From Chryseobacterium sp. FH1 (GTDB taxonomy: Bacteria > Bacteroidota > Bacteroidia > Flavobacteriales > Weeksellaceae): a DNA stretch of 64,000 nucleotides. The notes beneath the pieces are model-generated. The model did no database searches and was not told the DNA's origin. It saw only the letters and a list, made by a program, of their open reading frames with translations. Numbering within the stretch: position 1 is the first letter of the stretch; each line of letters starts with the position of its first letter. The stretch is taken from the NCBI RefSeq assembly GCF_000735135.1, contig NZ_JPLZ01000006.1, forward strand, positions 1,550,001-1,614,000. The letters are read 5' to 3'. This document shows positions 16,824 through 24,746 of the stretch, piece after piece. The position numbers were made by a program, and so were the translations under genes.

Positions 16824-18092
16824 CTACTTTTTGTGTTGGATTGTGACGCCTGTTATCGCATTGTTCCCATCGTAAATCAATGCTTTTCCTTCACAGTTTT
16901 TATTGATGTAGGAGACGGTTTTGGATTGTACTTTTCCGTTCATTGTGTTGATGAAGGTTTCTTTTCCGTCTACAAGCGTGTTGGTGTTTTCAGAAATATA
17001 ACTTTCGTTAGCTGGGACAACTTTCATTTTTGAAAAGCGGGTTTCCACTTTGTTTTTATATTCGTAAAAATTTGTGCTACTTGCTTCTCCGGAAGAAAAG
17101 TACTCTTCCCGAATCAGCCTTCCAAGATCATCGTAAAAGAAATGCTGTTCAGATGTTGGGTTGTTTCGTTCATCAATACTTACTTTTTTTGAAATTTGAA
17201 ATTTGTCGTTCAAAAGATATTCATCGCGAGATTGGCTGTTTATGAATCTTGTGACAACGCGATCTGGTAGATATTTGAATTGGGTTTCATAATCCTTTTT
17301 ATGATTCAAATGATACACGATAGAATCCACCAAACCCAGAGCATTGAAATGGTATTTCTGTCCGGACTTTTCTCCGTTTCTATCATAATCGCTGCTTATG
17401 ATCTGCCCATTTTTGTAGGTTACAGAAGAACTGTAGCTCAATTTTTTTTCGGCAAGGTCCGTAAAAACTTGGGTCTCAATTATTCCATCGCAATTGATAG
17501 CACTTAGCCCGAAAACGGCAGGAGAAAGATTGCGTTTTAAGTTCATCAGAAGTTTTTCTGCATATTTCTGGTCGGGTTTGTAAACGATGGACCAGATAGA
17601 ATCTACCGCGGATCTTGCAATTTTTTCTTGATTTTTGATAGTTTTGTTAACTTGTTGGGCTCTCTCCAAATTATCGGATAAATGTCTTTTTATTAATGGT
17701 AGATAATTTTCGACATCATATTCTACAATAGGTTTTTCTGAACCATCAAAAAGGATCATTGCGGTTCTTTTGTTCATTTGGTTGACATCTAGAAACCAGG
17801 TTTTTTTTCCTTTGGTAAATTTAAAAGTCTTTGCATTGGTTCTTCCAACCAACATTAGATCTGTTGCTGAGCCGAATAAACCATAAATTTGATTTGCTTT
17901 TTCTGTGTGCTTTTTAACTAATTCTTCTTCGGCTTTTATATTTTCGTTTTCAACAAAAAAGGCAGATTTGGAAGGTGAAGTGATTCCGAAATCAGATTTT
18001 TCACCATTTTTCGGATTGCGGATGATTTTTTGTGAGCATGAAATACAGATCAGAACAATTGCGAGAGGAACTAAAATTAATTTTTTAATCAT
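16824..18092 (-). CDS. Hypothetical lipoprotein with YD-like text repeats
   Basis: The 422-residue protein has a lipoprotein signal (IKKLILVPLAIVLICISC). The C-terminal half consists of short repeats of the form 'Y-x-x-x-G-x-I-x-x-x-x-Y-D' (VTYKNGQIISSDYDRNGEK, YHFNALGLVDSIVYHLN, HFFYDDLGRLIREEYFSSGE), resembling the MORN/YD-like repeats of surface lipoproteins. No enzyme motif is seen. A TATATTTG box lies upstream on the minus strand (18116-18123). Confidence 0.75.
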   Translation of the reverse strand: MIKKLILVPLAIVLICISCSQKIIRNPKNGEKSDFGITSPSKSAFFVENENIKAEEELVKKHTEKANQIYGLFGSATDLMLVGRTNAKTFKFTKGKKTWFLDVNQMNKRTAMILFDGSEKPIVEYDVENYLPLIKRHLSDNLERAQQVNKTIKNQEKIARSAVDSIWSIVYKPDQKYAEKLLMNLKRNLSPAVFGLSAINCDGIIETQVFTDLAEKKLSYSSSVTYKNGQIISSDYDRNGEKSGQKYHFNALGLVDSIVYHLNHKKDYETQFKYLPDRVVTRFINSQSRDEYLLNDKFQISKKVSIDERNNPTSEQHFFYDDLGRLIREEYFSSGEASSTNFYEYKNKVETRFSKMKVVPANESYISENTNTLVDGKETFINTMNGKVQSKTVSYINKNCEGKALIYDGNNAITGVTIQHKK

Positions 18093-18257
18093 CTTTTTTA
18101 TGTTTAGTTTTTTATCAAATATAAATAAATAGTTTACAATTTAATTTCTTGGCTGGTTAATATTTTTATCAAAGTGTATGTTTTGGATAAAAGTAAAAGT
18201 AAATTTTTCTTAAAAATATTCTATAAAATTAAGATTTTATTAAGCATTTCATAATAG

Positions 18258-18289
18258 TTTGTTAGTTTACAGAGAAAAGCTTAATTTTG
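18258..18289 (+). promoter_or_regulatory. Promoter of the HAD-like gene
   Basis: TTTG at 18258-18261 and TAATTTTG at 18282-18289 are separated by 20 bp, a very good match to the Bacteroidota housekeeping consensus. The start codon is 22 bp downstream. Confidence 0.75.
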
Positions 18290-18311
18290 CAACTTCAATT
18301 TTACACACACT

Positions 18312-18713
18312 ATGGAACTAGAATACGTAGAACATCTGAGCCCAATGCTGAAAGGCGATATCAAGAATTATCTGATCGATATCGACGGAACCATTACAGA
18401 AGATGTGCCTAATGAAGAGCCAGAAAGAATGGTGACTTGCGAACCTTTTCCAGATGCTTTGGTAACGATCAACAAATGGTACGATGAGGGTCACCAGATT
18501 TGTTTTTTCACTTCCAGAACCGAGGATCTTAGAGAGGTGACAGAAACGTGGCTCAACAAACACGGCTTCAAATACCACAGCGTACTACTAGGAAAACCAC
18601 GAGGTGGAAACTACCACTGGATAGACAACCACCTTGTAAAAGCAACAAGATACAAAGGGAAATTTACAGATATGGTTGAAAAACAAGTGACCATACAAGT
18701 TTTCCGTGACTAA
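18312..18713 (+). CDS. Small HAD-like phosphatase family protein
   Basis: The 133-residue protein has the HAD motif I YLIDIDGTITEDV (about 20-32) with the nucleophile Asp. Motif II-like FFTSRTEDLREVTETWL follows, then a motif around GNYHWIDNHLVKATRYKGKF. There is no cap domain. It is very short for a HAD phosphatase, and database names for such proteins vary; I would call it a HAD superfamily hydrolase of unknown substrate. It is followed by the D-3-phosphoglycerate dehydrogenase-like gene, separated by a repeat. Confidence 0.8.
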   Translation: MELEYVEHLSPMLKGDIKNYLIDIDGTITEDVPNEEPERMVTCEPFPDALVTINKWYDEGHQICFFTSRTEDLREVTETWLNKHGFKYHSVLLGKPRGGNYHWIDNHLVKATRYKGKFTDMVEKQVTIQVFRD

Positions 18714-18719
18714 TCATAA

Positions 18720-18812
18720 TAAATGATAATTGATGAGTGATAAATGATTGTGAATTCAGATTGTTTATCACTCTTCTTTTTATCATTCATCATTTATCAA
18801 CCATCAATTATA
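18720..18812. repeat. Intergenic inverted repeat (GATAAATGATAATTGATGAG)
   Basis: TAAATGATAATTGATGAGTG and ATAAATGATTGTGAATTC on the left pair with TTATCACTCTTC, TATCATTCATCATTTATC and AACCATCAATTAT on the right. The whole gap between the two genes is this hairpin. Confidence 0.65.
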
Positions 18813-18816
18813 CAAA

Positions 18817-19773
18817 ATGAAAGTACTTGCAAATGACGGATTGACACAATCTGGAATCAATGCGCTATTACAGAACGGATTTGAGGTAATCACTGCAAAA
18901 GTGCCTCAGGAAAATCTGATCACTTATATCAACGAAAACAATGTGACGGTTCTTCTCGTGAGAAGCGCGACGAAGGTGACGAAGGAGATGGTGGACAATT
19001 GTCCAAGTCTGGAAATCATCGGTAGAGGTGGCGTCGGGATGGACAACATCGAGGTTGCCTATGCAAGAGAGAAAGGGAAACACGTGATCAACACGCCGGC
19101 AGCTTCGTCGGAATCTGTGGCAGAATTGGTTTTTGCACACCTTTTTTCGGGATGTAGATTCTTGCAAGATGCGAACAGACAAATGCCTGTAAAAGGAAAT
19201 ACCGAATTTGCAAAACTTAAGAAAAAATACGAAGCTGGAATCGAACTTAGAGGTAAAACCATCGGGATCGTCGGCATCGGAAGAATTGGACAAGAAGTAG
19301 CGAGAATCGCGCTTGGTTTGGGAATGAAGGTCATTGCTTCCGATACAAGAATCGGGAAAGCAAGTGTAAGAGTGGATTTCTACAACAGTCAATACATCAA
19401 TGTTGAGATCGAGACTGAACCTTTGGAGCAACTGATCCAGCATTCGGATTTCATCACGCTTCACGTGCCTGCTCAGGATGGCCCGATCATCGGTGCTGCT
19501 GAGTTGGAAAAAATGAAGCCTGGCGCAGCAATCGTAAACTGCGCAAGAGGTGGCGTAATAGATGAAACTGCTTTGATTGCAGCGCTTGATAGCGGAAAGT
19601 TAGCGTTTGCAGGTCTAGATGTTTTCGAAAACGAGCCAACGCCTTCTGACGCTATTTTGAACCATCCGAAGATTTCTTTGACGCCTCATACAGGTGCAGC
19701 CACGGAGGAAGCGCAGGACAGAATTGGAACCGAGTTGGCAAATCAGATTGCCAGCATTCTTTTGGTTAAATAA
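18817..19773 (+). CDS. serA: D-3-phosphoglycerate dehydrogenase-like 2-hydroxyacid dehydrogenase
   Basis: The 318-residue protein has the NAD-binding loop GIVGIGRIGQE (about 149-159), NCARGGVIDETALIAAL with the catalytic Arg, and FENEPTPSDAILNHPKISLTPHTGAAT with the Glu and His. It most likely oxidises 3-phosphoglycerate in serine synthesis. It lacks the C-terminal ACT domain, so serine feedback is not expected. The symbol is a best guess because related 2-hydroxyacid dehydrogenases look alike. Confidence 0.85.
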   Translation: MKVLANDGLTQSGINALLQNGFEVITAKVPQENLITYINENNVTVLLVRSATKVTKEMVDNCPSLEIIGRGGVGMDNIEVAYAREKGKHVINTPAASSESVAELVFAHLFSGCRFLQDANRQMPVKGNTEFAKLKKKYEAGIELRGKTIGIVGIGRIGQEVARIALGLGMKVIASDTRIGKASVRVDFYNSQYINVEIETEPLEQLIQHSDFITLHVPAQDGPIIGAAELEKMKPGAAIVNCARGGVIDETALIAALDSGKLAFAGLDVFENEPTPSDAILNHPKISLTPHTGAATEEAQDRIGTELANQIASILLVK

Positions 19774-19790
19774 ATTAACTTAAATATAAA

Positions 19791-19822
19791 TAAATGCTCG
19801 TTTTTTTAACGGGCATTTTTTA
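19791..19822 (+). terminator. Intrinsic terminator after serA
   Basis: AAATGCTCG and CGGGCATTT pair (one G-U) around a T-rich loop, followed by TTTTTATTT. Confidence 0.8.
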
Positions 19823-19846
19823 TTTCCCTGATTCAGATTAAAATTT

Positions 19847-19854
19847 TACTTTTG
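19847..19854 (+). promoter_or_regulatory. -7 promoter box TACTTTTG of ansA
   Basis: TACTTTTG matches TAnnTTTG exactly and ends 5 bp before the ATG at 19860. No clear TTG is present 18-22 bp upstream. If used, transcription would begin at or within a few bases of the ATG. Confidence 0.5.
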
Positions 19855-19859
19855 TGGCT

Positions 19860-20876
19860 ATGAAAAGAAAAGTACTTCTCATCTACACCGGCGGGACAAT
19901 TGGGATGGAAAAAGATTATGAAACAGGAAGTTTGGTTCCATTTGATTTCTCCACGATTTTCAAGAGAATTCCGGAAATGAATCTTTTGGAATGTGAGGTT
20001 TCCGTTCATCCATTCGAAAAACCTGTTGATTCTTCTGATATGGGTCCGAAAGAATGGCGAATGATTGCTGATTGGATCTTCAAAAATTATGATGATTTTG
20101 ATGGTTTTCTGATTCTTCACGGGACAGATACAATGTCTTACACGGCGTCGGCACTTAGTTTTATGCTGAAGAATCTTGGAAAACCGGTCATTCTCACGGG
20201 TTCACAACTACCGATTGGAGATTTGCGTACGGATGCGAAGGAAAATCTTCTGACAAGTTTGTATTACGCCAGCCTTTATGAAAATGATGAAGCGATCATC
20301 AAAGAAGTGGCGGTCTATTTTGAATATAAGCTCTTGCGCGGAAACAGAAGTCTGAAATATTCAGCTGAGTTTTTTGACGCTTATCAAAGTCCGAATTATC
20401 CGATTTTGGGGCAATCTGGCGTTAATCTTAATATCGAAAAAGATTTGCTTTGGAAATCTAAAGGCAAATTTGAACTCGATAATTATCTGAATGAAAAGGT
20501 TCTTTTCTACAGGATTTTCCCGGGAATGAACTTCGAATCTCTTTTGGAACTCAAAACGCCGGAAGCAATCGTACTGCAGGTTTTCGGATCGGGAACTATT
20601 TTCAATAATGAGAAAACGCAGAATGTTTTGCAGGAACTAAGAAAGCGAGACATTGAGCTTGTGGTCATCAGCCAATGTATTTCTGGCGGGATCAGTTTTG
20701 GAAAATATAGCAATAGCAATATCTTCACTAAGATTGGTGCGATCAGCGGGAAAGATATGACGGCGGAATCAGCCATTACGAAATGTATGCACATTTTGAA
20801 AAATCCAAAATATAACAAATCATTTTCTGAAGTTTTCAGTGAAAATATTTGTGGAGAGATGACAGAAAACTTTTGA
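19860..20876 (+). CDS. ansA: Type I L-asparaginase
   Basis: The 338-residue protein has both asparaginase signatures: LLIYTGGTIGMEKDY with the catalytic Thr near the N-terminus, and LILHGTDTMSYTASAL with the Thr-Asp pair, followed by VILTGSQLPIGDLRTDAKENL. It has no signal peptide, so it is cytoplasmic and low-affinity. I chose the ATG at 19860 over a GTG at 19854, because that GTG lies in the -7 promoter box and most relatives start MKRK. Confidence 0.93.
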   Translation: MKRKVLLIYTGGTIGMEKDYETGSLVPFDFSTIFKRIPEMNLLECEVSVHPFEKPVDSSDMGPKEWRMIADWIFKNYDDFDGFLILHGTDTMSYTASALSFMLKNLGKPVILTGSQLPIGDLRTDAKENLLTSLYYASLYENDEAIIKEVAVYFEYKLLRGNRSLKYSAEFFDAYQSPNYPILGQSGVNLNIEKDLLWKSKGKFELDNYLNEKVLFYRIFPGMNFESLLELKTPEAIVLQVFGSGTIFNNEKTQNVLQELRKRDIELVVISQCISGGISFGKYSNSNIFTKIGAISGKDMTAESAITKCMHILKNPKYNKSFSEVFSENICGEMTENF

Positions 20877-20953
20877 TAGAATAGCTGTTAGATTCTAGAA
20901 ATTAGATTTTAGAAAAAAAAATAATAAAATATCCTCATCAAGGTGTTTTTATC

Positions 20954-20984
20954 TTTTGAGAATTCAGATATTTCATTATATTTG
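20954..20984 (+). promoter_or_regulatory. Promoter of tRNA-Ser
   Basis: TTTTG at 20954-20958 and TATATTTG at 20977-20984 with an 18-bp spacer lie 11 bp before the tRNA. Confidence 0.6.
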
Positions 20985-20995
20985 CAACCTCAAAT

Positions 20996-21082
20996 AGAGA
21001 GGTGTCCGAGTGGTTGAAGGAGCTAGCCTGGAAAGCTAGTGTGCGGGTAACTGTACCGAGGGTTCGAATCCCTTCCTCTCTG
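20996..21082 (+). tRNA. tRNA-Ser(GGA)
   Basis: The acceptor arm AGAGAGG (20996-21002) pairs with CCTCTCT (21075-21081), with discriminator G at 21082. The anticodon arm CTAGCCTGGAAAGCTAG has anticodon GGA. A long variable arm (GTGCGGGTAACTGTACC) identifies the serine class, and the T arm is GAGGGTTCGAATCCCTT. The CCA end is not encoded. It sits at the edge of the accessory island. Confidence 0.96.
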
Positions 21083-21084
21083 CA

Positions 21085-21125
21085 AAATCCCCTGTAAACG
21101 TATTGTTATAGGGGATTTGTTTTTT
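21085..21125 (+). terminator. Intrinsic terminator after tRNA-Ser
   Basis: AAATCCCCT (21085-21093) and AGGGGATTT (21110-21118) pair perfectly and are followed by GTTTTTT. Confidence 0.85.
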
Positions 21126-21147
21126 AGGTGCTAATATAGGTGCTAAT
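21126..21147. repeat. Direct repeat AGGTGCTAAT x2 beside the tRNA
   Basis: Two copies (21126-21135 and 21138-21147) separated by 2 bp lie right after the tRNA terminator. Paired short repeats at this place suggest recombinase arm sites left by an element integrated at the tRNA. No integrase or second copy of the tRNA 3' end was found in the window, so this is tentative. Confidence 0.35.
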
Positions 21148-21276
21148 TTTTTTTTTCTTTCTATTACAAATAATCTTTTACTATGCATTCTTACAAGTAC
21201 TTTTTTTTCTTAATAATCTCTGGAGCAAAATATTACAATTATAGATATAATTGCATCGTTTTTTGCAATTTATTTT

Positions 21277-21418
21277 AGCTAACGGTTTGGCGCTTTAGGG
21301 CATTGGCGGATTTCGGCGCACAAAACTTTTAATACACCACAAAAGTTGATGCGAGGTACAATGTTCAATTAAGTAACTTCGCCCGTCATAGAGCCAAATG
21401 CCTTTTGCCAATTGTTTT
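21277..21418 (-). repeat. attC-like site 1 (end of cassette D)
   Basis: On the minus strand the 3' end reads GCGCCAAACCGTTAGC and the inner arm AAATCCGCCAATGCCC pairs with GGCATTTGGC...GACGGGCGAAG. The 5' end carries ACAATTGGC instead of the usual TAAC core, so this site may be inactive. It starts 1 bp after the GIY-YIG gene stop. Confidence 0.6.
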
Positions 21419-21419
21419 T

Positions 21420-21887
21420 CTATTTCGTTTTATTTAGGTGGCTGAATATTTTTTCTGCAATTAATTGTCCTGTCGGGATGAAATTGTTGTTAAAGTGAAT
21501 TTCATTTTGGCTTTCTGGCCAACGTCCTGTTACCTTTCTTACAATAAATGCTAATTCTGCTTCTATACTTTCAATTTTAACCTTATCAAAGTCTTCAAAG
21601 TTAAAGACATATAGCAATACTGTTTCATAAGTTTTCCATTTGTAGCCGTGATAACCGTTTTGTCCATTCGCTGTTAAGCCATAACGAAGTCTGTTTTTAA
21701 CAGAGGATTTTGTTGTCCCAATGTAAAGGATTATATCTTCACTTTTGAGAATGTAAATTTTAAAACCATTAGATGTAAGAGGATGTGAAAACTTAGTAAT
21801 AATTGACTTTTTGTCAATGTCAAAAATTGACTGTACTTTATTGTCCAAAAGAGATAAGCTAAATATGTATGGTTTTAATTTAATCAT
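21420..21887 (-). CDS. GIY-YIG nuclease-like protein, cassette D
   Basis: The 155-residue protein carries a GIY-YIG-like core at about 43-130: KIYILKSEDIILYIGTTKSSVKNRLRYGL has the Tyr pair and the catalytic Arg (66 or 68), then GYHGYKW, ESIEAELAFIV (Glu) and GRWPESQNEIHF (metal/Asn region). The first 40 residues are not recognised. It follows a PD-(D/E)XK-like gene by 9 bp and closes its cassette. It could cut DNA in defence or mobile-element conflict; the substrate is unknown. Confidence 0.75.
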   Translation of the reverse strand: MIKLKPYIFSLSLLDNKVQSIFDIDKKSIITKFSHPLTSNGFKIYILKSEDIILYIGTTKSSVKNRLRYGLTANGQNGYHGYKWKTYETVLLYVFNFEDFDKVKIESIEAELAFIVRKVTGRWPESQNEIHFNNNFIPTGQLIAEKIFSHLNKTK

Positions 21888-21896
21888 CTTCCTATT

Positions 21897-22502
21897 CTAT
21901 AATTTTTTGAACTTTCGTGCATCAAGTTCGTTCATTTCAATTATTGTCTGTAAACCTATACTGCTAAAGAAATTTCTGTCAGCATATTTTTCTTTCGGGT
22001 ATTTTTCAATTCTATTTCTAATGAAGTCATAAACGGAGTCGAGAGTAAGCCATAAATAATTAATGTCATTTTTAGGCTCGTCTCTCGTAATTAAAAGTTT
22101 TGCGATTTGGCAGTTTTGTCCGAATTCATTCTGAAAACTAACAATTGCAGACTCGCCTAATTCTTTTGCAATTCTGGAATTGTCAGCCGTTAAACCTAAT
22201 CTGGCCAAACTGTAAGATAAATATGGTTCACGAAAAAGTTCTTTGTCACCAATTGCTCCACCCTTCACTTGGCAGATAATCCCGATTAATGATTTAGTAT
22301 CAAAGTTTTTAAAAAGCGTCTGGTCCCAATCTTCTGATTGTCCACCGATTTCTTCATAGACAAATGGTGTTCTAACTCCGATAAGGTCAGCATCAGCAGA
22401 GTATTTTATATTTTCCGATTTATGAATTACAAAGTTGTCAATGAGGAAAAATCCATTTAGCCTAAAATACCAATATGATTGTTCTTCTGAACTGTTTAGC
22501 AT
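21897..22502 (-). CDS. Putative PD-(D/E)XK-like nuclease, cassette D
   Basis: The 201-residue protein starts with an aromatic stretch SYWYFRLNGFFLIDNFVIHK. It then has SADADLIGVRTP (Asp39) and, after a variable loop, SLIGIICQVKGG (Gln78-x-Lys80), resembling the D...(E/Q)xK core of restriction-endonuclease-like folds. The rest is unassigned. With the GIY-YIG gene it forms a compact two-gene cassette, which suggests a nuclease pair or a nuclease plus partner. The nuclease call is from motif shape only. Confidence 0.6.
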   Translation of the reverse strand: MLNSSEEQSYWYFRLNGFFLIDNFVIHKSENIKYSADADLIGVRTPFVYEEIGGQSEDWDQTLFKNFDTKSLIGIICQVKGGAIGDKELFREPYLSYSLARLGLTADNSRIAKELGESAIVSFQNEFGQNCQIAKLLITRDEPKNDINYLWLTLDSVYDFIRNRIEKYPKEKYADRNFFSSIGLQTIIEMNELDARKFKKL

Positions 22503-22524
22503 AGGGTCTGTTTTTTTTTAATAA

Positions 22525-22655
22525 TCAATAACATTTCAGCGCTTGCCAAAGGCAGGGATTTTAGAACAAAGTTCAATAGAATTACTGCCGTCGAACCTTG
22601 CACAAACGATTAATCGAAAAACTTCAGTCTCGCTTTTGGCAACCCTTGTTAGCAG
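22525..22655 (-). repeat. attC-like site 2 (end of cassette C)
   Basis: On the minus strand it runs from TGCTAACAAGGGTTGCC to GGCAAGCGCTGAAATGTTATTGA. The inner arms CAAAAGCG and TTTGGCAAGCGC partly pair. The leading TGCTAAC complements GTTAGCA at the far end of cassette C (24613-24619). Confidence 0.7.
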
Positions 22656-22658
22656 TTG

Positions 22659-23420
22659 TTATTCTCTTTTTCTAGTACCTTTCCGTTTGTTAATTTCCTT
22701 TGTGATTTTTTTTAGCTCTTTAATTTCATCATTGTAGATTTTATTTAATGAAAATTCCAAAAGTCTATAAGCTTCCAAAATATCAATAGTTTCAATATCT
22801 CCAATGTGACTTCCTGTATTTCCAATCCATTTTATAGCTAAAAGCAAATCTTTAATTTCACTATGATTGTAATTTTCAATACGTTTGTGTAGTGAAATTG
22901 GAACTCTTTTTCCCCCTCTAATTTCAAATTTTTTAACTCCTTGTTCATTCATCAAAATTTCAAGCGAAATTCTTATCTTATTGGCACAAGATGGGAGATC
23001 ACACCAAAATAGTTTAAATGAATTTTCAATTTCCATTAGAAGTTCTTCACTGCATTTATCTGGAATATTAAATAGCTTTATAAGTGGCTGAAAAAAAGTT
23101 GGAGTAAAAAAATTTGTATATTGGTCATTATATTCGTCTAAAACTTGGTCATAATAACCAGTATGTTCTGGATTTCCAGTTCCAGTAAAAAATACGACTT
23201 CGCCACAATTTTTACAAGTTAACTGTCCATTAAAAACAAGTTGTATCCATTCAATTTCCCAATCTTCATTCTCTGAACGAAACTTTTTGGAGCTTGCCGT
23301 TTCTTCGTGATGAAGTTTTTCTTTAATTAGATTTAGTGAAGAGGTGTTACAAGAAGGACAAGGCCACTCAATTTTCGAATTCTCATCAAAATACCTTTTT
23401 GTCCAAATATTTAAATCCAT
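22659..23420 (-). CDS. Zinc-ribbon, DUF4145-like protein, cassette C
   Basis: The 253-residue protein has two CxxC knuckles, CPSC (about 21-24) and CKNC (about 73-76), forming a split zinc ribbon. A C-terminal helical region (CANKIRISLEILMNE, then LLLAIKWIGNTGSHIGD and ILEAYRLLEFSL) resembles DUF4145, a HEPN-like domain. The Arg common before the G-N motif reads Lys-Trp-Ile here, so ribonuclease activity is doubtful. The start is 11 bp after the DUF3800 gene. DUF4145 proteins often accompany restriction or defence nucleases. Confidence 0.75.
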   Translation of the reverse strand: MDLNIWTKRYFDENSKIEWPCPSCNTSSLNLIKEKLHHEETASSKKFRSENEDWEIEWIQLVFNGQLTCKNCGEVVFFTGTGNPEHTGYYDQVLDEYNDQYTNFFTPTFFQPLIKLFNIPDKCSEELLMEIENSFKLFWCDLPSCANKIRISLEILMNEQGVKKFEIRGGKRVPISLHKRIENYNHSEIKDLLLAIKWIGNTGSHIGDIETIDILEAYRLLEFSLNKIYNDEIKELKKITKEINKRKGTRKRE

Positions 23421-23431
23421 ATCACCAGTTT

Positions 23432-24580
23432 TTATTTATTGTCAATTAAGTGTTTCAATTCGTCATATTCAGGATGTTCAAGTAAGTCAAGATCGTTCAT
23501 TGTTGCCAATTTAATAGCTTGTCTAGCTTCGTTGATACGGTTTAACATTGGTAAAATAATTCGTTTGCCGTGATTGACAAAATTATCTAAGTCCTTTGCT
23601 GTAGTTGGTATTTTATAACCTTGTCTTCCTGAAGCGATTAAAATCCCTTTGTCTCTTAAACTTCCTACAACTTTGCTTCTGAAATATTCGTCTTGAATTC
23701 TCGTAGGTCTGTTCTGGTTTAAATGTCCTAGAATTTCTGCTGTTGTTGTATATCGATTTTTAGGATAGGCTCTTTGTAGCCAAAGTAATAATTTCAAGAA
23801 ATTAATTTGGTCAATTTTCTGTTGATCGCTACCAGTTTCTTTGTCTAAAAAATCTTGAATACGTGTAATACAAACTTCTGCTATTCTTGAGTCAAAACTT
23901 TCATCTATGTTACTTTTATGAAACTCTTCATATGTCCAATTTATAGGAGGAAAATGAGTTAAGCTACTAATTTTAGGTGTGAGTATATTTTGAAATTCGT
24001 TGCTGTGTTCTGATTTTTTAAGTTCATCAAATATATAACCTAATGAACCTGCAACAAAATCAGCTAGTTGAATTAATTCATTTTGTTTGCTGTCTTGTAT
24101 ATTGAAATCTGCACCTGAAAATAGATTTCGAGAGTGATTTCTTTCTACATATTTTTTAAATTCTTTTAAAAACTCATTTCCGCCGTGTTCATCAACATAT
24201 AAGTCAAGTGTTGGAAAAGTTCTAAATAATTCCTTATACAGTAAATTATTGGTGAATTTGTAAAATGACTTTTTAAAGTTAAATCCTTCTCCGGTCAATT
24301 TTTGCTTATCAATTATAACTGCGTAAATAGATATGTCAAGTTTTGCAATGTCTTCTAGAATTCTTTTTCGTCTTAAATAGTCTTTTGCGACTTTACTTGA
24401 TTTTAATTCGCCGGTCTGAAATTTATGTTTTTGTCTTAAATCTTTGACTTGATTTTTGAGATTTTCTATGTTGTCAGTTTTTGTAATAACAGTAGCAACG
24501 ATAAAATGGCTTCCTTGTGTTTGGAAGTTAAAAGAGTTGTTGCCAAATTCGTCTGCAAAAGCTGTTATTTGTTGTGTCAT
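23432..24580 (-). CDS. DUF3800 domain protein, cassette C
   Basis: I chose the ATG at 24580 (MTQQITAFADEFGNNSF). A longer frame to 24691 lies in the attC-like site and is not credible as protein. The 382-residue product has the DUF3800 acidic residues ADEFGN near the start, DLYVDEHGG in the middle and LIQLADFVAGSLGY, an RNase-H-like arrangement. The C-terminal 170 residues include a winged-helix-like region (TTAEILGHLNQNRPTRIQDEYF). DUF3800 proteins are found in mobile and defence contexts. Confidence 0.8.
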   Translation of the reverse strand: MTQQITAFADEFGNNSFNFQTQGSHFIVATVITKTDNIENLKNQVKDLRQKHKFQTGELKSSKVAKDYLRRKRILEDIAKLDISIYAVIIDKQKLTGEGFNFKKSFYKFTNNLLYKELFRTFPTLDLYVDEHGGNEFLKEFKKYVERNHSRNLFSGADFNIQDSKQNELIQLADFVAGSLGYIFDELKKSEHSNEFQNILTPKISSLTHFPPINWTYEEFHKSNIDESFDSRIAEVCITRIQDFLDKETGSDQQKIDQINFLKLLLWLQRAYPKNRYTTTAEILGHLNQNRPTRIQDEYFRSKVVGSLRDKGILIASGRQGYKIPTTAKDLDNFVNHGKRIILPMLNRINEARQAIKLATMNDLDLLEHPEYDELKHLIDNK

Positions 24581-24612
24581 CTTGGTTTTAGTTTTTTGTT
24601 TTTTAAAATTTT

Positions 24613-24746
24613 TGCTAACGTTTTGCGCCTTGGTGTAGTGGCGGATTTTAGCACAAAAGTTCTGTCGAAGAACTGCACTTGAACCTAACACAAAACTGTC
24701 ATACGAAGCACTACACCCGCCATTACGCCAAACCGCTGTTAGCTGC
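24613..24746 (-). repeat. attC-like site 3 (end of cassette B)
   Basis: On the minus strand GCAGCTAACAGCGGTTTGGC and GGCGCAAAACGTTAGCA form the outer arms. GGCGGGTGTAGTGCTTCG pairs with the inner arm AAATCCGCCACTACACC. GCAGCTAAC is complementary over 9 bp to GTTAGCTGC at the start of cassette B. The DGQHR gene stop lies inside the first arm. Confidence 0.78.

Noticed and set aside
19854-19859. GTG start for ansA
   Set aside because: It lies inside the -7 promoter box and adds only two residues not typical of the family.
24581-24691. N-terminal extension of the DUF3800 reading frame
   Set aside because: It is encoded by the attC-like hairpin, lacks protein-like content and precedes a well-placed ATG at 24580.
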